Below, piece after piece: positions 46,657-55,267 of a stretch of DNA of 64,000 bases. A model generated the notes under the pieces. That model saw only the letters and a list, made by a program, of their open reading frames with translations, had not been told where the DNA came from and did not search any database. Position 1 is the first letter of the stretch. Each line of letters opens with the position of its first letter. Both the position numbers and the translations under genes were made by a program. This DNA comes from Bradyrhizobium sp. 199 (lineage in GTDB: Bacteria; Pseudomonadota; Alphaproteobacteria; Rhizobiales; Xanthobacteraceae). The DNA is taken from positions 682,001 to 746,000 of the forward strand of contig NZ_JADPJI010000005.1 of NCBI RefSeq assembly GCF_023073355.1, in the 5' to 3' direction.

Positions 46657-47928
46657 CTAGACCTGGTACATCGAGAACTCGCGTAGCGACGCCCTAATGC
46701 CGATGCATACTCCCCAAAATATCCAGAGATAATTCCAGTAGTGAACCGTCAGCCCGGTAAACATGAGCATCACTATTGCGATGGTCAACGCGATGCGAAG
46801 ATCTGGCGCGCGAGGATCCTCCATTATGCCCGTGAAGCGACTTTTCGCCGGTAGGATGCTCGCAACGTTTGTCAAGACAAGAAGGACAATCATCGGAAGC
46901 CCGAACCGAAGCGAAAACACCAACCATACAGAGTCGATCGTGGTATCGAGAATGTCGTGATTGAGCGGACCGAATGCGTACCCGGTAAAAGGAGACTCCA
47001 TAATCTTTTGTGTAGCTGCGTCCCAGATCAGCATTCGAAAGTATCCCGACACCGGATCGAAGGTCAGGTGGGAGATGATCCAGCCAAGTGGGTGATTGGC
47101 CACGGCCATGATCAAGACAACGATCGTAACAAGACACAGCTGCAGCACGCGCCATCGTCCAGGGTATTCCTTCAGTGCCGTATTATAAAGGTAGAGCATC
47201 AGGATAACGAGACACGACAATAGCGGGGCGGAGGACAACGACAAGAGGCAGCCGAAAACACAAAGACTCGCCCAGAGCATCTTTGATAACGGGCGTTGTT
47301 CCGAAAACAGGAAGATGCCGCAGGCGACAGTGCAGTAGGTGCCCAACAGAATTGGGTGGTCGAATGTCGAGGCAGCTCTTACCCAATAAAGCCTAAAGTC
47401 GGGCGAGAGCGGCGCAAAGCTGCCGAAAGCGGCAGAAAACGTTTCCTGAACAATGAGCCGACCCGAAAGATTATCGAAAAGCGCCAGCAGGACGATGTAG
47501 GCAGTCACAATCTTGAATGGTCGAATGAAGCTGTAAATTGCCGCTGGTCCGAAGAAAAACCCGCGCGCGACAAGATAACCGCCCAGAAACTCGAGGCTCT
47601 CGGCGCCGGTCGATGAAATCGCACTCGGCCCGCTCGTGTAGTAAGCGGCTGCGAACATCCATGCTGCGACGGCACATGCAAGATAGTCCGAGGCGAGTGT
47701 ATGACGACCAGCCCTGGCTAGTCTTGCCACCGCAGGTACTATGAGGAGCAGGATACTGATCCGACCTATCGTCAATTTCGCGTCGGCGAGGTACAGTTGG
47801 ACTTGTGCTGCTGGCAGAACGAGTCCGATCAGCAGCAGCCAAGCCGGCAGCGTACTGGACCGCTCGGAGGCTCTCGGCAAAGCCGTACTTGTCAGGCCGT
47901 AATCGCTGCCTGCAACCGTGACGCTCAT
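46657..47928 (-). CDS. O-antigen ligase/Wzy-type membrane protein (second)
   Basis: 423 residues with about eleven hydrophobic segments and a longer periplasmic loop around residues 165-200 and 305-330 (SPFTGYAFGPLNHDILDTTI). This is the O-antigen ligase/polymerase layout. Together with 10358-12361 the locus has two such proteins, one possibly the polymerase and the other a ligase. Start overlaps the FkbM-like gene stop by 4 bases (ATGA). Confidence 0.8.
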   Translation of the reverse strand: MSVTVAGSDYGLTSTALPRASERSSTLPAWLLLIGLVLPAAQVQLYLADAKLTIGRISILLLIVPAVARLARAGRHTLASDYLACAVAAWMFAAAYYTSGPSAISSTGAESLEFLGGYLVARGFFFGPAAIYSFIRPFKIVTAYIVLLALFDNLSGRLIVQETFSAAFGSFAPLSPDFRLYWVRAASTFDHPILLGTYCTVACGIFLFSEQRPLSKMLWASLCVFGCLLSLSSAPLLSCLVILMLYLYNTALKEYPGRWRVLQLCLVTIVVLIMAVANHPLGWIISHLTFDPVSGYFRMLIWDAATQKIMESPFTGYAFGPLNHDILDTTIDSVWLVFSLRFGLPMIVLLVLTNVASILPAKSRFTGIMEDPRAPDLRIALTIAIVMLMFTGLTVHYWNYLWIFWGVCIGIRASLREFSMYQV

Positions 47929-48719
47929 GAGAGAACCGCCTCGCTCCGTGACCCAGTTTCTTCGACCTGAACGCTGCGGCTGTGATCGTCAGTCAGATAC
48001 CACGTGAAAGTGACTGAACGCGGCGCCACTCCCCTCTCGAAACGTCCGTTCTGAAAGATGTGCGGCCGATAGCCGATGTCGGAAACGAACTCCGAAAGCT
48101 CGTCCGATGCAAAGGCGCACATCAGTGCTGGCTTGTGCCGTCTCAGCGTCTGCTCCGACCCTTGCAGGATCTCCAACTCGGCTCCCTGAGCGTGGACCTT
48201 CATCAGGGACGGCGACATGGCAAAGGAATCGAGCGTGCGACATTCGATCCTGTGTTCGCCCACGGTTAGCTTGGACCGATCGAAACGGTACATGCGGCCG
48301 GAATCACTCAGCCACTCGGTGGCCGCCCTGCGGGAGGTCGCCGCCATACCATCGCAAGCCCACCAACCGTATGAAGGAACGAAGAATGTAATGGTGCCCG
48401 GCTTGGCCCCTAGAGCGCAGGCGAATATCGAGACGGACCGATCTCCGGAGAACCGGCTTTTGAGCCGCTCGGCCGAGACCGGTTCGGGTTCGAAGGCGAC
48501 AATGCTCGATTGAGGCCTGAGTCTCTTAAACGCGCGAATGCTTTGTCCGCGGTTCGCTCCGATGTCGATGATCAATCCATCGACCCGAGCGGTCCAAGTC
48601 GCGCCACCGTACTCGGGTTTTGCAAGGTAGGAGGCCGCCGCGTCCTTAAATGCAAATCGCGCGGCGGCAACGCCGGGGATGTTCGCATATGCGAAACGGG
48701 CGAAGGGCTTCAAATTCAT
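47925..48719 (-). CDS. FkbM-family methyltransferase
   Basis: 264 residues. SAM motif GLIIDIGANRGQSIRAFK, IVAFEPEPVSAERLK, and LMKVHAQGAELEILQG (the FkbM KIDxQGxE variant). O-methylation of a sugar residue is the likely role. Translated first in a two-gene minus-strand operon with the polymerase-like gene. Confidence 0.88.
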   Translation of the reverse strand: MNLKPFARFAYANIPGVAAARFAFKDAAASYLAKPEYGGATWTARVDGLIIDIGANRGQSIRAFKRLRPQSSIVAFEPEPVSAERLKSRFSGDRSVSIFACALGAKPGTITFFVPSYGWWACDGMAATSRRAATEWLSDSGRMYRFDRSKLTVGEHRIECRTLDSFAMSPSLMKVHAQGAELEILQGSEQTLRRHKPALMCAFASDELSEFVSDIGYRPHIFQNGRFERGVAPRSVTFTWYLTDDHSRSVQVEETGSRSEAVLS

Positions 48720-48805
48720 GACGATAGGACCTTGCCAAGGCAGAGGTTGCGCGCGGCCATCGATATCTCAAGATTAAACCAGATAAAGCAGATTGCAACG
48801 CCGAC

Positions 48806-48843
48806 TATTTAAAGCTACGACAATATATACGATCTATTAAATA
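48806..48843. promoter_or_regulatory. Dyad TATTTAA-N24-TTAAATA in divergent promoter region
   Basis: Perfect 7-base arms flanking an AT-rich centre, 17 bases before the glycosyltransferase start at 48861 and about 90 before the divergent FkbM-like gene. Confidence 0.4.
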
Positions 48844-48860
48844 CTCGGAGTGTAAGCCCC

Positions 48861-49946
48861 ATGACGATCGGCTTGAAGGCCAGCGAAACAGACGCTTCGT
48901 ATGGGCTGGCGGAGGACCTGGTTTCCGAGGTCGCGGTGCTTATCGTGGGCTATCGCAACTCACAAGACATCGTTGATTGTCTGCTGGCGCTGTCGCGTGC
49001 GACGGCTTCGCCCGCTTTCGACATCTTCATTTGCGAGAATGGCGGTGATGATGCCTATCACCGCCTTGTTGACGCCCTGATCAGCAAAGGAGGCCCTTGC
49101 CTGCGGGGCCAATCTCCGGGAATCGCGATAGATTGCAATACCAACCGATTTACCGACGTTGAACGCCTGGTTCTGCGAGCAAGATCGTCAAATGTGTGGG
49201 TTGCGTGCGCCTCCGACAATCTGGGTTATGCGGGCGGGATTAACGCGTGGTTGCGTCCGCTCTCTGCGATACCCACCTGGCAGGCCATCTGGATCTTGAA
49301 TCCGGACACCCAGCCGACCGAGTCTGCGCTGGCGGCGCTACACCAACGGGCGGAGTCCGGCCGAAAGGCGATGGTGGGCAGCACCATTCTCGACAGCCTG
49401 GACGCCGATCACGTGAGATTCCGCGGCGGGCTCTCCTGGCAGAAGCTGGCGGCGAGGGACGTTGCCATCGGCCTCGGAGACCTTCTCAACGTGTCCTGCA
49501 ACATCGCCGCCATCGAAGACGCGATGGATAGCCCTTCGGGGGCATCGATGTATGTGACCCGCTGGTGCATCGAGCGGATCGGTATGATGGATGAAAGCTA
49601 TTTCCTGTTTTACGAGGATATGGATTGGGGACTTCGCGCGAGACATTTGGGGCTCGGTTACGCGGCCGATTCGATCGTCGTCCACAAGCGAGGTACGACG
49701 ACGGGATCGGCCAGAGGTTCATCGGCCATACCAGTACTCTCCGTTTACCTCCAGCACCGCAATTGCGTTCGCTTTGTACGGCGACATTTTCCGTGGTCGG
49801 TGCCTCTTCGAATTGCGGTTTCCCTCCTTTATGCACTCAGGTTCTTGCTGCAGGGAGCGCCAAACAACAGTCGCGCAGCGATCGAAGGACTTGTCGCCGG
49901 ATTGAGGGGCGAAATAGGCCGGCCGAAGGAGCGGATGGCCCAGTAA
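48861..49946 (+). CDS. Glycosyltransferase family 2 (rhamnosyltransferase-like)
   Basis: 361 residues; ATG with GGAG upstream. VLIVGYRNSQDIVDCLLA, DNLGYAGGINAWL, WILNPDTQP, and FLFYEDMDWGLRARHLG are typical of the WbbL/rhamnosyltransferase branch. dTDP-rhamnose made by rfbCBDA is a plausible donor. A hydrophobic C-terminal patch (VPLRIAVSLLYALRFLL) may touch the membrane. Confidence 0.88.
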   Translation: MTIGLKASETDASYGLAEDLVSEVAVLIVGYRNSQDIVDCLLALSRATASPAFDIFICENGGDDAYHRLVDALISKGGPCLRGQSPGIAIDCNTNRFTDVERLVLRARSSNVWVACASDNLGYAGGINAWLRPLSAIPTWQAIWILNPDTQPTESALAALHQRAESGRKAMVGSTILDSLDADHVRFRGGLSWQKLAARDVAIGLGDLLNVSCNIAAIEDAMDSPSGASMYVTRWCIERIGMMDESYFLFYEDMDWGLRARHLGLGYAADSIVVHKRGTTTGSARGSSAIPVLSVYLQHRNCVRFVRRHFPWSVPLRIAVSLLYALRFLLQGAPNNSRAAIEGLVAGLRGEIGRPKERMAQ

Positions 49947-49972
49947 CGAACACAAGTAGGGGGCAGTTCCAG

Positions 49973-50809
49973 ATGCGGCAATCAAGCTTGATTAAGGCGC
50001 TTTTATTGCTTGCGGCCGCAAGCCTCGGAGTAGCTGCCGTTGCTGCGCGCGCCGCCGAGCGCGATCAGATACCCACGTTCGAGTGGCCCAACGCAACGAA
50101 TACAGGGGTGCGTGCGAATGTGAAGCTGACGCCTTCCGGCGATGTTGTGGCAGACTTGGCCGGCGCAACCATCTCGGGCCTCGACATCGAAGGCCGCGTC
50201 TATATCAAGGCACCGAACGTAACGTTGATCGACTCCAGGGTGACTTCTGCCTCGTTTTACATCGTGAGAATCGAGCCCGGTATTACTGGCACGGTGATCA
50301 AGAATTGCGAGATTAACGGCGTTGGCTCAGGCAATGATGGTTCTTACGGCATAGTAGGCCAGGGTACGTTCATCGCAAACAACATCTACAATGTGGAAAA
50401 CGGAATTGGTGTGTCCGGGTCCGATACGCTCATCCAGGACAACTACATTCACGATCTCCTTGCTTCAGGCTCTCCGCACTACGATGGCATTTCGATCGAT
50501 GGCGGCAACGTCAACATCGTTATCAGGCACAACACGGTCATCAACATGCACACGCAGACCTCGGCGGTCATGATCGATAATTATTTCGGGCCGATCTCAA
50601 ATATCGAAGTCGACGGCAACCTGCTGATGGGCGGTGGATACACGGTTTATAGCTCTGCACAATTCAACGGCGGATCGGTCGAGGGAGTTTCGTTCACGAA
50701 GAATCGGATGGGCAGAGGGAAGTGGGGCTATAGTTCGATTGTGAAGAACGTCCCGGTCTGGCGAGAAAATGTGGACAACGTGACAGGCCGCCCCGCTGGT
50801 CCCCGGTAA
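49973..50809 (+). CDS. Sec-exported right-handed beta-helix protein
   Basis: 278 residues from ATG 49973 with AGGGGG upstream. Clear signal peptide (LIKALLLLAAASLGVAAVAA, cleavage near ARAAE). The mature part is a parallel beta-helix like pectate lyases and other polysaccharide-acting proteins: VYIKAPNVTLIDSRV, INGVGSGNDGSYGI, FIANNIYNVENGIGV, YDGISIDGGNVNIVIRHNTV. Strongly similar to residues 1-230 of the 52643 protein. Probably binds or cuts the locus polysaccharide in the periplasm; catalytic residues are not assignable. Confidence 0.85.
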   Translation: MRQSSLIKALLLLAAASLGVAAVAARAAERDQIPTFEWPNATNTGVRANVKLTPSGDVVADLAGATISGLDIEGRVYIKAPNVTLIDSRVTSASFYIVRIEPGITGTVIKNCEINGVGSGNDGSYGIVGQGTFIANNIYNVENGIGVSGSDTLIQDNYIHDLLASGSPHYDGISIDGGNVNIVIRHNTVINMHTQTSAVMIDNYFGPISNIEVDGNLLMGGGYTVYSSAQFNGGSVEGVSFTKNRMGRGKWGYSSIVKNVPVWRENVDNVTGRPAGPR

Positions 50810-50831
50810 GTCATCGGCGCACTCAGGTCCC

Positions 50832-51797
50832 CTATTTATTCAGCCGCCGGAACCAGAATGAGCCTGGCTCGCGCCACTGTTCGCGCATCCAAACCGGACA
50901 CGCGTTGTTCAGCCTGGCTCCGTGATGGCGAGCAAGCCAGTTGACTGCGCCAATAATCTCGAAATGTGCGTTGAAACTCAGGAAGGCCTCAAGAAGATAT
51001 TGCTCATTCCACAGCCAGCGATCGCGAAGTAGCCATTGAGCAGGGTAGTCGTGCGGCGTGAAGACGTCGTGGACATGGACGATCACGTTGGGGCGGAGGA
51101 GACCGAGCACGTGCAGATATTCGTGCAGGACGTCGCCCTGCGGCCGGATGATGTGGGAGGAATCGATGAACAGAATGTCGTTCTGGTCCAAAGTCTCAAA
51201 CAGGCTGTCGGGACAGCACTCGACCTTCTTTCTCAAGACCGTCACACCGGCCGCTTCGAGCCACGGTTGCTCGAACGGCTCGATACAGATTTGCTCACAT
51301 TCGTAGCCCGGATTGTCCGTCCTGTTCGCCTTTATCGCGAGGCGGGCCATGAGGGTCGAATTGCCACTTCCGACCTCAATTATCCGTTTGGGTTGGAAGT
51401 GACGTATCATATTATAAAGAAATTCGGCGTCTCCAGGCTCGAACGATCCGTTGTGGTATCCGAATTCGCTGGGTCCCTTTTGATGGATTGGAACTTCGAG
51501 CAGTTCGTCCCGGTAGTTAAATTGCTCGACTAACTCAAGTTGTGCAGCTTCGTTCAAGTTCAGCCCGGCAATTTGCCTCGGAAGACTGAGATCGCGCTTC
51601 AGGTCCGTCGCGAAAAGGATGGGCTCGTAGTAGTGATGCCGCACAATGGCGAACTGAAATCTGTCGCAGACGGACCTCGAGAAGGGAGCCCGATCACGAA
51701 GGCGGCTCAGGAGGACTGCAAGCGGCGCAAAAAGCAAAACGACGGGTGTCAAAATCAAATCGAGTGCTCTGTAAACAGACTTGCGGAAATAGTGCAT
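50832..51797 (-). CDS. Membrane-anchored class I methyltransferase (Methyltransf_24-like)
   Basis: 321 residues; an N-terminal hydrophobic segment (LDLILTPVVLLFAPLAVLL) precedes a SAM fold with RIIEVGSGNSTLMARLAI, DILFIDSSHIIRPQGDVLHE and RPNVIVHVHDVFTPHDYP. Probably modifies a membrane-linked sugar. Convergent with the Sec beta-helix gene, 22 bases apart. Confidence 0.8.
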   Translation of the reverse strand: MHYFRKSVYRALDLILTPVVLLFAPLAVLLSRLRDRAPFSRSVCDRFQFAIVRHHYYEPILFATDLKRDLSLPRQIAGLNLNEAAQLELVEQFNYRDELLEVPIHQKGPSEFGYHNGSFEPGDAEFLYNMIRHFQPKRIIEVGSGNSTLMARLAIKANRTDNPGYECEQICIEPFEQPWLEAAGVTVLRKKVECCPDSLFETLDQNDILFIDSSHIIRPQGDVLHEYLHVLGLLRPNVIVHVHDVFTPHDYPAQWLLRDRWLWNEQYLLEAFLSFNAHFEIIGAVNWLARHHGARLNNACPVWMREQWREPGSFWFRRLNK

Positions 51798-52642
51798 GGA
51801 TCATGACTTCCGAGCTGAATGAAGAGAAAAACGGGAGACAATCTGCGGGTCTAACAACACTGCACTGATGCACGGGAATATTGTGACCCATTGTCATTCG
51901 GCCGTCCAGACCAGGCGCCCTTGCCGAGGTCGCCAAGGCCGTAAGAACCCGGCTGCCTTTGCCGGGCGGAGAAAACCTGCATTTTCGGGCCTCGCCCTGC
52001 CACGACAATGCAGCAAGTCTGGCCTCAGCGGTCGATCGCACGGGCACGACGACTCAGCGCGCGCTTCATAAAAGATACAGCGGCTACGCAGCGGGATGGC
52101 CGGCAACATCAGGTGCTTCAAACGGCTTCTCGACGCTTTCGACCGCCACATCTTAGGTGAGTGCCGCCAGAGGATGCGCAGCACCCGGCCGAGCTCTGCT
52201 GACGAGTTCGCACGAGGCCCGTCAGATCGAGTGGCTCGATTCCAACGCCATTCGTGGTCAGAGGCTTTCTGGCAGCGAGCCATTTTGCGAAGGCAGACAT
52301 TATATCGCCAATTAAATAAAAAAAGCTGACGGCTCACTGGTGATGACGCACGCTTGTGCCGACGCCTGCGTAGATAGGAGTGAATAAATCCGGGTGTGCT
52401 CTTGTGGCAACGTCCGAACACCCGCAACCTCTCGGAGCTTACATGGCGGAGTTGCTTCGGTTTTTTTAATCGTGATTGAATTTAGCCGAGCTTGTATCCA
52501 AAAAATGACCCAAGTGGTGCCGCCATCTCGTCCCAAAAAAGCCCCCGCCGGTGGAGCATGACACCGGCCGGACGCGACCTTTGGGGATACCCGCGTCTAC
52601 GTGCACTGCACGTTCGATTTAACTGCGAAGGAGAGTAATATC
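51798..52642. other. Long gap upstream of the type I beta-helix protein
   Basis: About 845 bases with no convincing gene. Overlapping frames on both strands (for example 52096-52329 plus, 52118-52300 minus) lack ribosome-binding sites and known motifs. An AT-rich patch lies near 52305-52325 (AATTAAATAAAAAAAG), and a terminator-like hairpin at 52414-52467. Probably a long leader or remnant region. Confidence 0.45.
52414..52467 (+). terminator. Terminator/attenuator-like hairpin with T7 tract
   Basis: CCGAA (52414-52418) and GCAAC (52424-52428) pair with GTTGCTTCGG (52451-52460), leaving a 5-base bulge and a 22-base loop, followed by seven T (52461-52467). It lies about 175 bases upstream of the 52643 start with no confident gene before it on the plus strand, so it may be a transcription attenuator. 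Confidence 0.5.
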
Positions 52643-55177
52643 TTGGCAACGACAACTGCTTGGCCTGATGCTACGAATACTGGAGTGTCGGCGGGCGTGA
52701 CCCTCACTCCCTACTTCGGGGATCTCGTCATCAACACGGCGGGAGCCGTGATCAGCGGCCTCGACATCCATGGATCGGTCTTCATCAACGCTCCGAATGT
52801 CACGTTGGAGAACTGCAAGGTCACGACCGATGCGTTCTACGCCGTGAGGGTTGCGACGGGCGTTACCGGAGCGGTGGTCCAGCACAATGAGATCAATGGC
52901 GTCGGCTCAGGCAATGACGGCGACTACGGAATCATGGGGCAAGGGAAGTTCATCGCCAACAACATCTACAACGTCGAAAATGGGATCGGGGTGGATGGAG
53001 GGAATACCCTCATCCAGGATAATTACATCCACGATATGATCGCGTCGGGATCTCCGCACTACGACGGTATTTCGATCGACGGGAAGAACTTCGATATCAC
53101 CATCCGCCACAACACGGTCATCAATGACCATACCCAAACGGCGGCAATCATGATCGACAACTACTTCGGGCCGGTCTCGAACGTTGTTGTCGACAATAAC
53201 TTGCTGTACGGCGGCGGTTACAACATCTACAGCTCGTCCCAGTTCGACGGCGGATCGGTCACTGGTGTGGTGGTCACGAACAACCACATGGGTGGAGGTT
53301 ATTGGGGCCCGACCGCGTTCACCGGCAACTCCCCGGTTTACACCGGCAACGTCGATGACAGCGGGTCACTTATCTCGGCCCTCAACACATCGGCGAATAG
53401 CGGCTCGGGCTCGACAGCCCCGGTGGCACCGGACGCTCCCGTCGTCGGGTCGTTCTCGACAGATAGCGGCACTGCTGGCGACAAGATCACCAACGACAAT
53501 ACCATCGAGCTCAAGGGGGCCGCTGCGGCCGGCAGCACGGTCAAGGTCTACGACGGTACAACCCAGCTCGGTTCGACGACTGCGGATTCAAGCGGCAGTT
53601 GGGACTACATCACAAAGGTCCTGACCGACGCCAAGCATACGCTCACCGCAACGGCGACCAACGCGTCGGGTCAGACCAGCGCGGCGTCGGCTGCGTGGGC
53701 AGTCACCGTCGATACCAAAGCGCCGACTGCGCCGACCATTGCCAGCCATACGGTGAACAGCGCGAGTCAGGTGGTGTTGTCGGGCAGTGCCGAGGCGAGC
53801 AGCGTCGTCAAGGTGTTCGACGGCACGACCCAGATCGGGACCGCCACGACCAACAGCAGTGGCGTGTGGGGCTACACCAGCGCGACTCTCGCGGCCGGTT
53901 CGCACAGCCTCACCGCAACGGCAACGGACGCGGCAGGGAACACCGGCGCGGCGTCCACCGCGTTCGCGGCCAGCATAGCGACCTCGGCGACCCCGTCCGC
54001 ACCGACGTCGCCGACTTCCGGTACGGTAATCGAGTCGGCTGGTGCGACACGTCTCGTTGAGAGTGGCGACAAATTCTACCTCAACACCAGCACCGGGACG
54101 GGCCCCTCACTGAAGTATGCCGGTGCGGATTTTGTCAACGGGTCAGATCACACCTGGGCGCCGATCGCTGCGGAGAAGACGGCGACGGGCTATGAGGTCG
54201 TCTGGAAGGAGGCAAGCACCGGTCAGTACACGGCGTGGAACACCGACAACAACGGCAACTACGTTTCCCATGTCGACACCCTGACCGGCTCAACGTCGGG
54301 CGGCTCCGTGTCGGGTACGGACTCCGGCCTCAAATCGCTGGAGACGAGCTTCCATCAGGATCTGAACGGTGACGGGCAGATCGGTACTTCCACTGCAACT
54401 GCACCGACGTCGCCAACGCCGATTACGGGCAAGGTCATCGAGTCGGCCGGTGTGACAAGTCTCGTCGAGAGTGGCGACAAATACTACCTCAACGGCAGCA
54501 GCGGATCGGGCCCCTCACTGAAATATGGCGGTGCGGATTTTGTCGATGGATCAGATGGCACGTGGGCTCCCATTGCTGCGGAAAAGACAGCGACGGGCTA
54601 TCAGGTTGCCTGGAAGGAGGCTAGCACCGGTCAGTACACAGCCTGGAACACCGACAACAACGGCAACTACGTCTCCCATGTCAGCACCCTGACTGGCTCC
54701 ACGTCGGGCGGCTCCGTGTCGGGTACGGACTCTGGCCTTAAATCGCTCGAGACGAGCTTCCATCAGGATCTGAACAGCGACGGGCAGATCGGTACTTCCA
54801 CCGCAACTGCGTCGTCCACCGTATCCGACAGCACGAGTCAGGTGGTGGCTACTTCGGGCAGTACGCTCGTCGCCTCGACAGGCAACACGACGCTGAAGGG
54901 CACTGCCGGCGACGACACCTTTGTTGGCAGCAGCCAGGCCGACACCTTCGTGTTTGGCGCGAACTTCGGCCACGACGTCATCAAGGACTTCGTTGCCCGC
55001 GGTCCTGCTCACGACACGATCGAGTTCAGCAAGACTGTGTTCGACAGTTTCGCGGGCGTTCTCTCCCACGCGGCCCAGTCGGGCAGCGACGTCGTCCTCG
55101 CGACGGGGAGCGACACGCTCACTCTGAAGAACACCAAGCTGGATGCGTTGACCAGCCACGACTTCCACTTCGCGTAA
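52643..55177 (+). CDS. Type I secreted beta-helix protein with Ig-like, Trp-rich repeat and RTX-like regions
   Basis: 844 residues from a TTG at 52643 behind a strong GAAGGAGAG; the in-frame GTG at 52601 has none. No Sec signal. Domains: beta-helix (1-230, INGVGSGNDGDYGI, FIANNIYNVENGIGV), two Ig-like domains (about 270-455), two Trp-rich repeats (about 475-585 and 610-725, each with WKEASTGQYTAWNTDNNGNY), and a C-terminal block with LKGTAGDDTFVG and FVFGANFGHDVIKDF that resembles the end of RTX-type substrates. The PrtD/PrtE-type exporter lies immediately downstream and is the likely export route. Probably a matrix-acting polysaccharide lyase or binder. Confidence 0.87.
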   Translation: MATTTAWPDATNTGVSAGVTLTPYFGDLVINTAGAVISGLDIHGSVFINAPNVTLENCKVTTDAFYAVRVATGVTGAVVQHNEINGVGSGNDGDYGIMGQGKFIANNIYNVENGIGVDGGNTLIQDNYIHDMIASGSPHYDGISIDGKNFDITIRHNTVINDHTQTAAIMIDNYFGPVSNVVVDNNLLYGGGYNIYSSSQFDGGSVTGVVVTNNHMGGGYWGPTAFTGNSPVYTGNVDDSGSLISALNTSANSGSGSTAPVAPDAPVVGSFSTDSGTAGDKITNDNTIELKGAAAAGSTVKVYDGTTQLGSTTADSSGSWDYITKVLTDAKHTLTATATNASGQTSAASAAWAVTVDTKAPTAPTIASHTVNSASQVVLSGSAEASSVVKVFDGTTQIGTATTNSSGVWGYTSATLAAGSHSLTATATDAAGNTGAASTAFAASIATSATPSAPTSPTSGTVIESAGATRLVESGDKFYLNTSTGTGPSLKYAGADFVNGSDHTWAPIAAEKTATGYEVVWKEASTGQYTAWNTDNNGNYVSHVDTLTGSTSGGSVSGTDSGLKSLETSFHQDLNGDGQIGTSTATAPTSPTPITGKVIESAGVTSLVESGDKYYLNGSSGSGPSLKYGGADFVDGSDGTWAPIAAEKTATGYQVAWKEASTGQYTAWNTDNNGNYVSHVSTLTGSTSGGSVSGTDSGLKSLETSFHQDLNSDGQIGTSTATASSTVSDSTSQVVATSGSTLVASTGNTTLKGTAGDDTFVGSSQADTFVFGANFGHDVIKDFVARGPAHDTIEFSKTVFDSFAGVLSHAAQSGSDVVLATGSDTLTLKNTKLDALTSHDFHFA

Positions 55178-55214
55178 GCGGCGAGTCAACCACACAGACG
55201 AGTACTCAACAACT

Positions 55215-55253
55215 GCCTCGGGGATCTCTTGGGGGATCTCCCGAGGCTTGTTT
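55215..55253 (+). terminator. Hairpin terminator after the beta-helix gene
   Basis: GCCTCGGG (55215-55222) pairs with CCCGAGGC (55240-55247), with a GATC/GATC pairing possible inside, followed by TTGTTT. It sits 37 bases after the stop and before the exporter genes, so it may cut exporter mRNA relative to substrate mRNA. Confidence 0.65.
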
Positions 55254-55267
55254 CAAGGGCGGGTGTC

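Noticed and set aside
51894..52427. 177-residue minus-strand frame in the gap before the type I beta-helix gene
   Set aside because: Arg/Ser/Cys-rich, no ribosome-binding site, no domain, and crosses the terminator-like hairpin.
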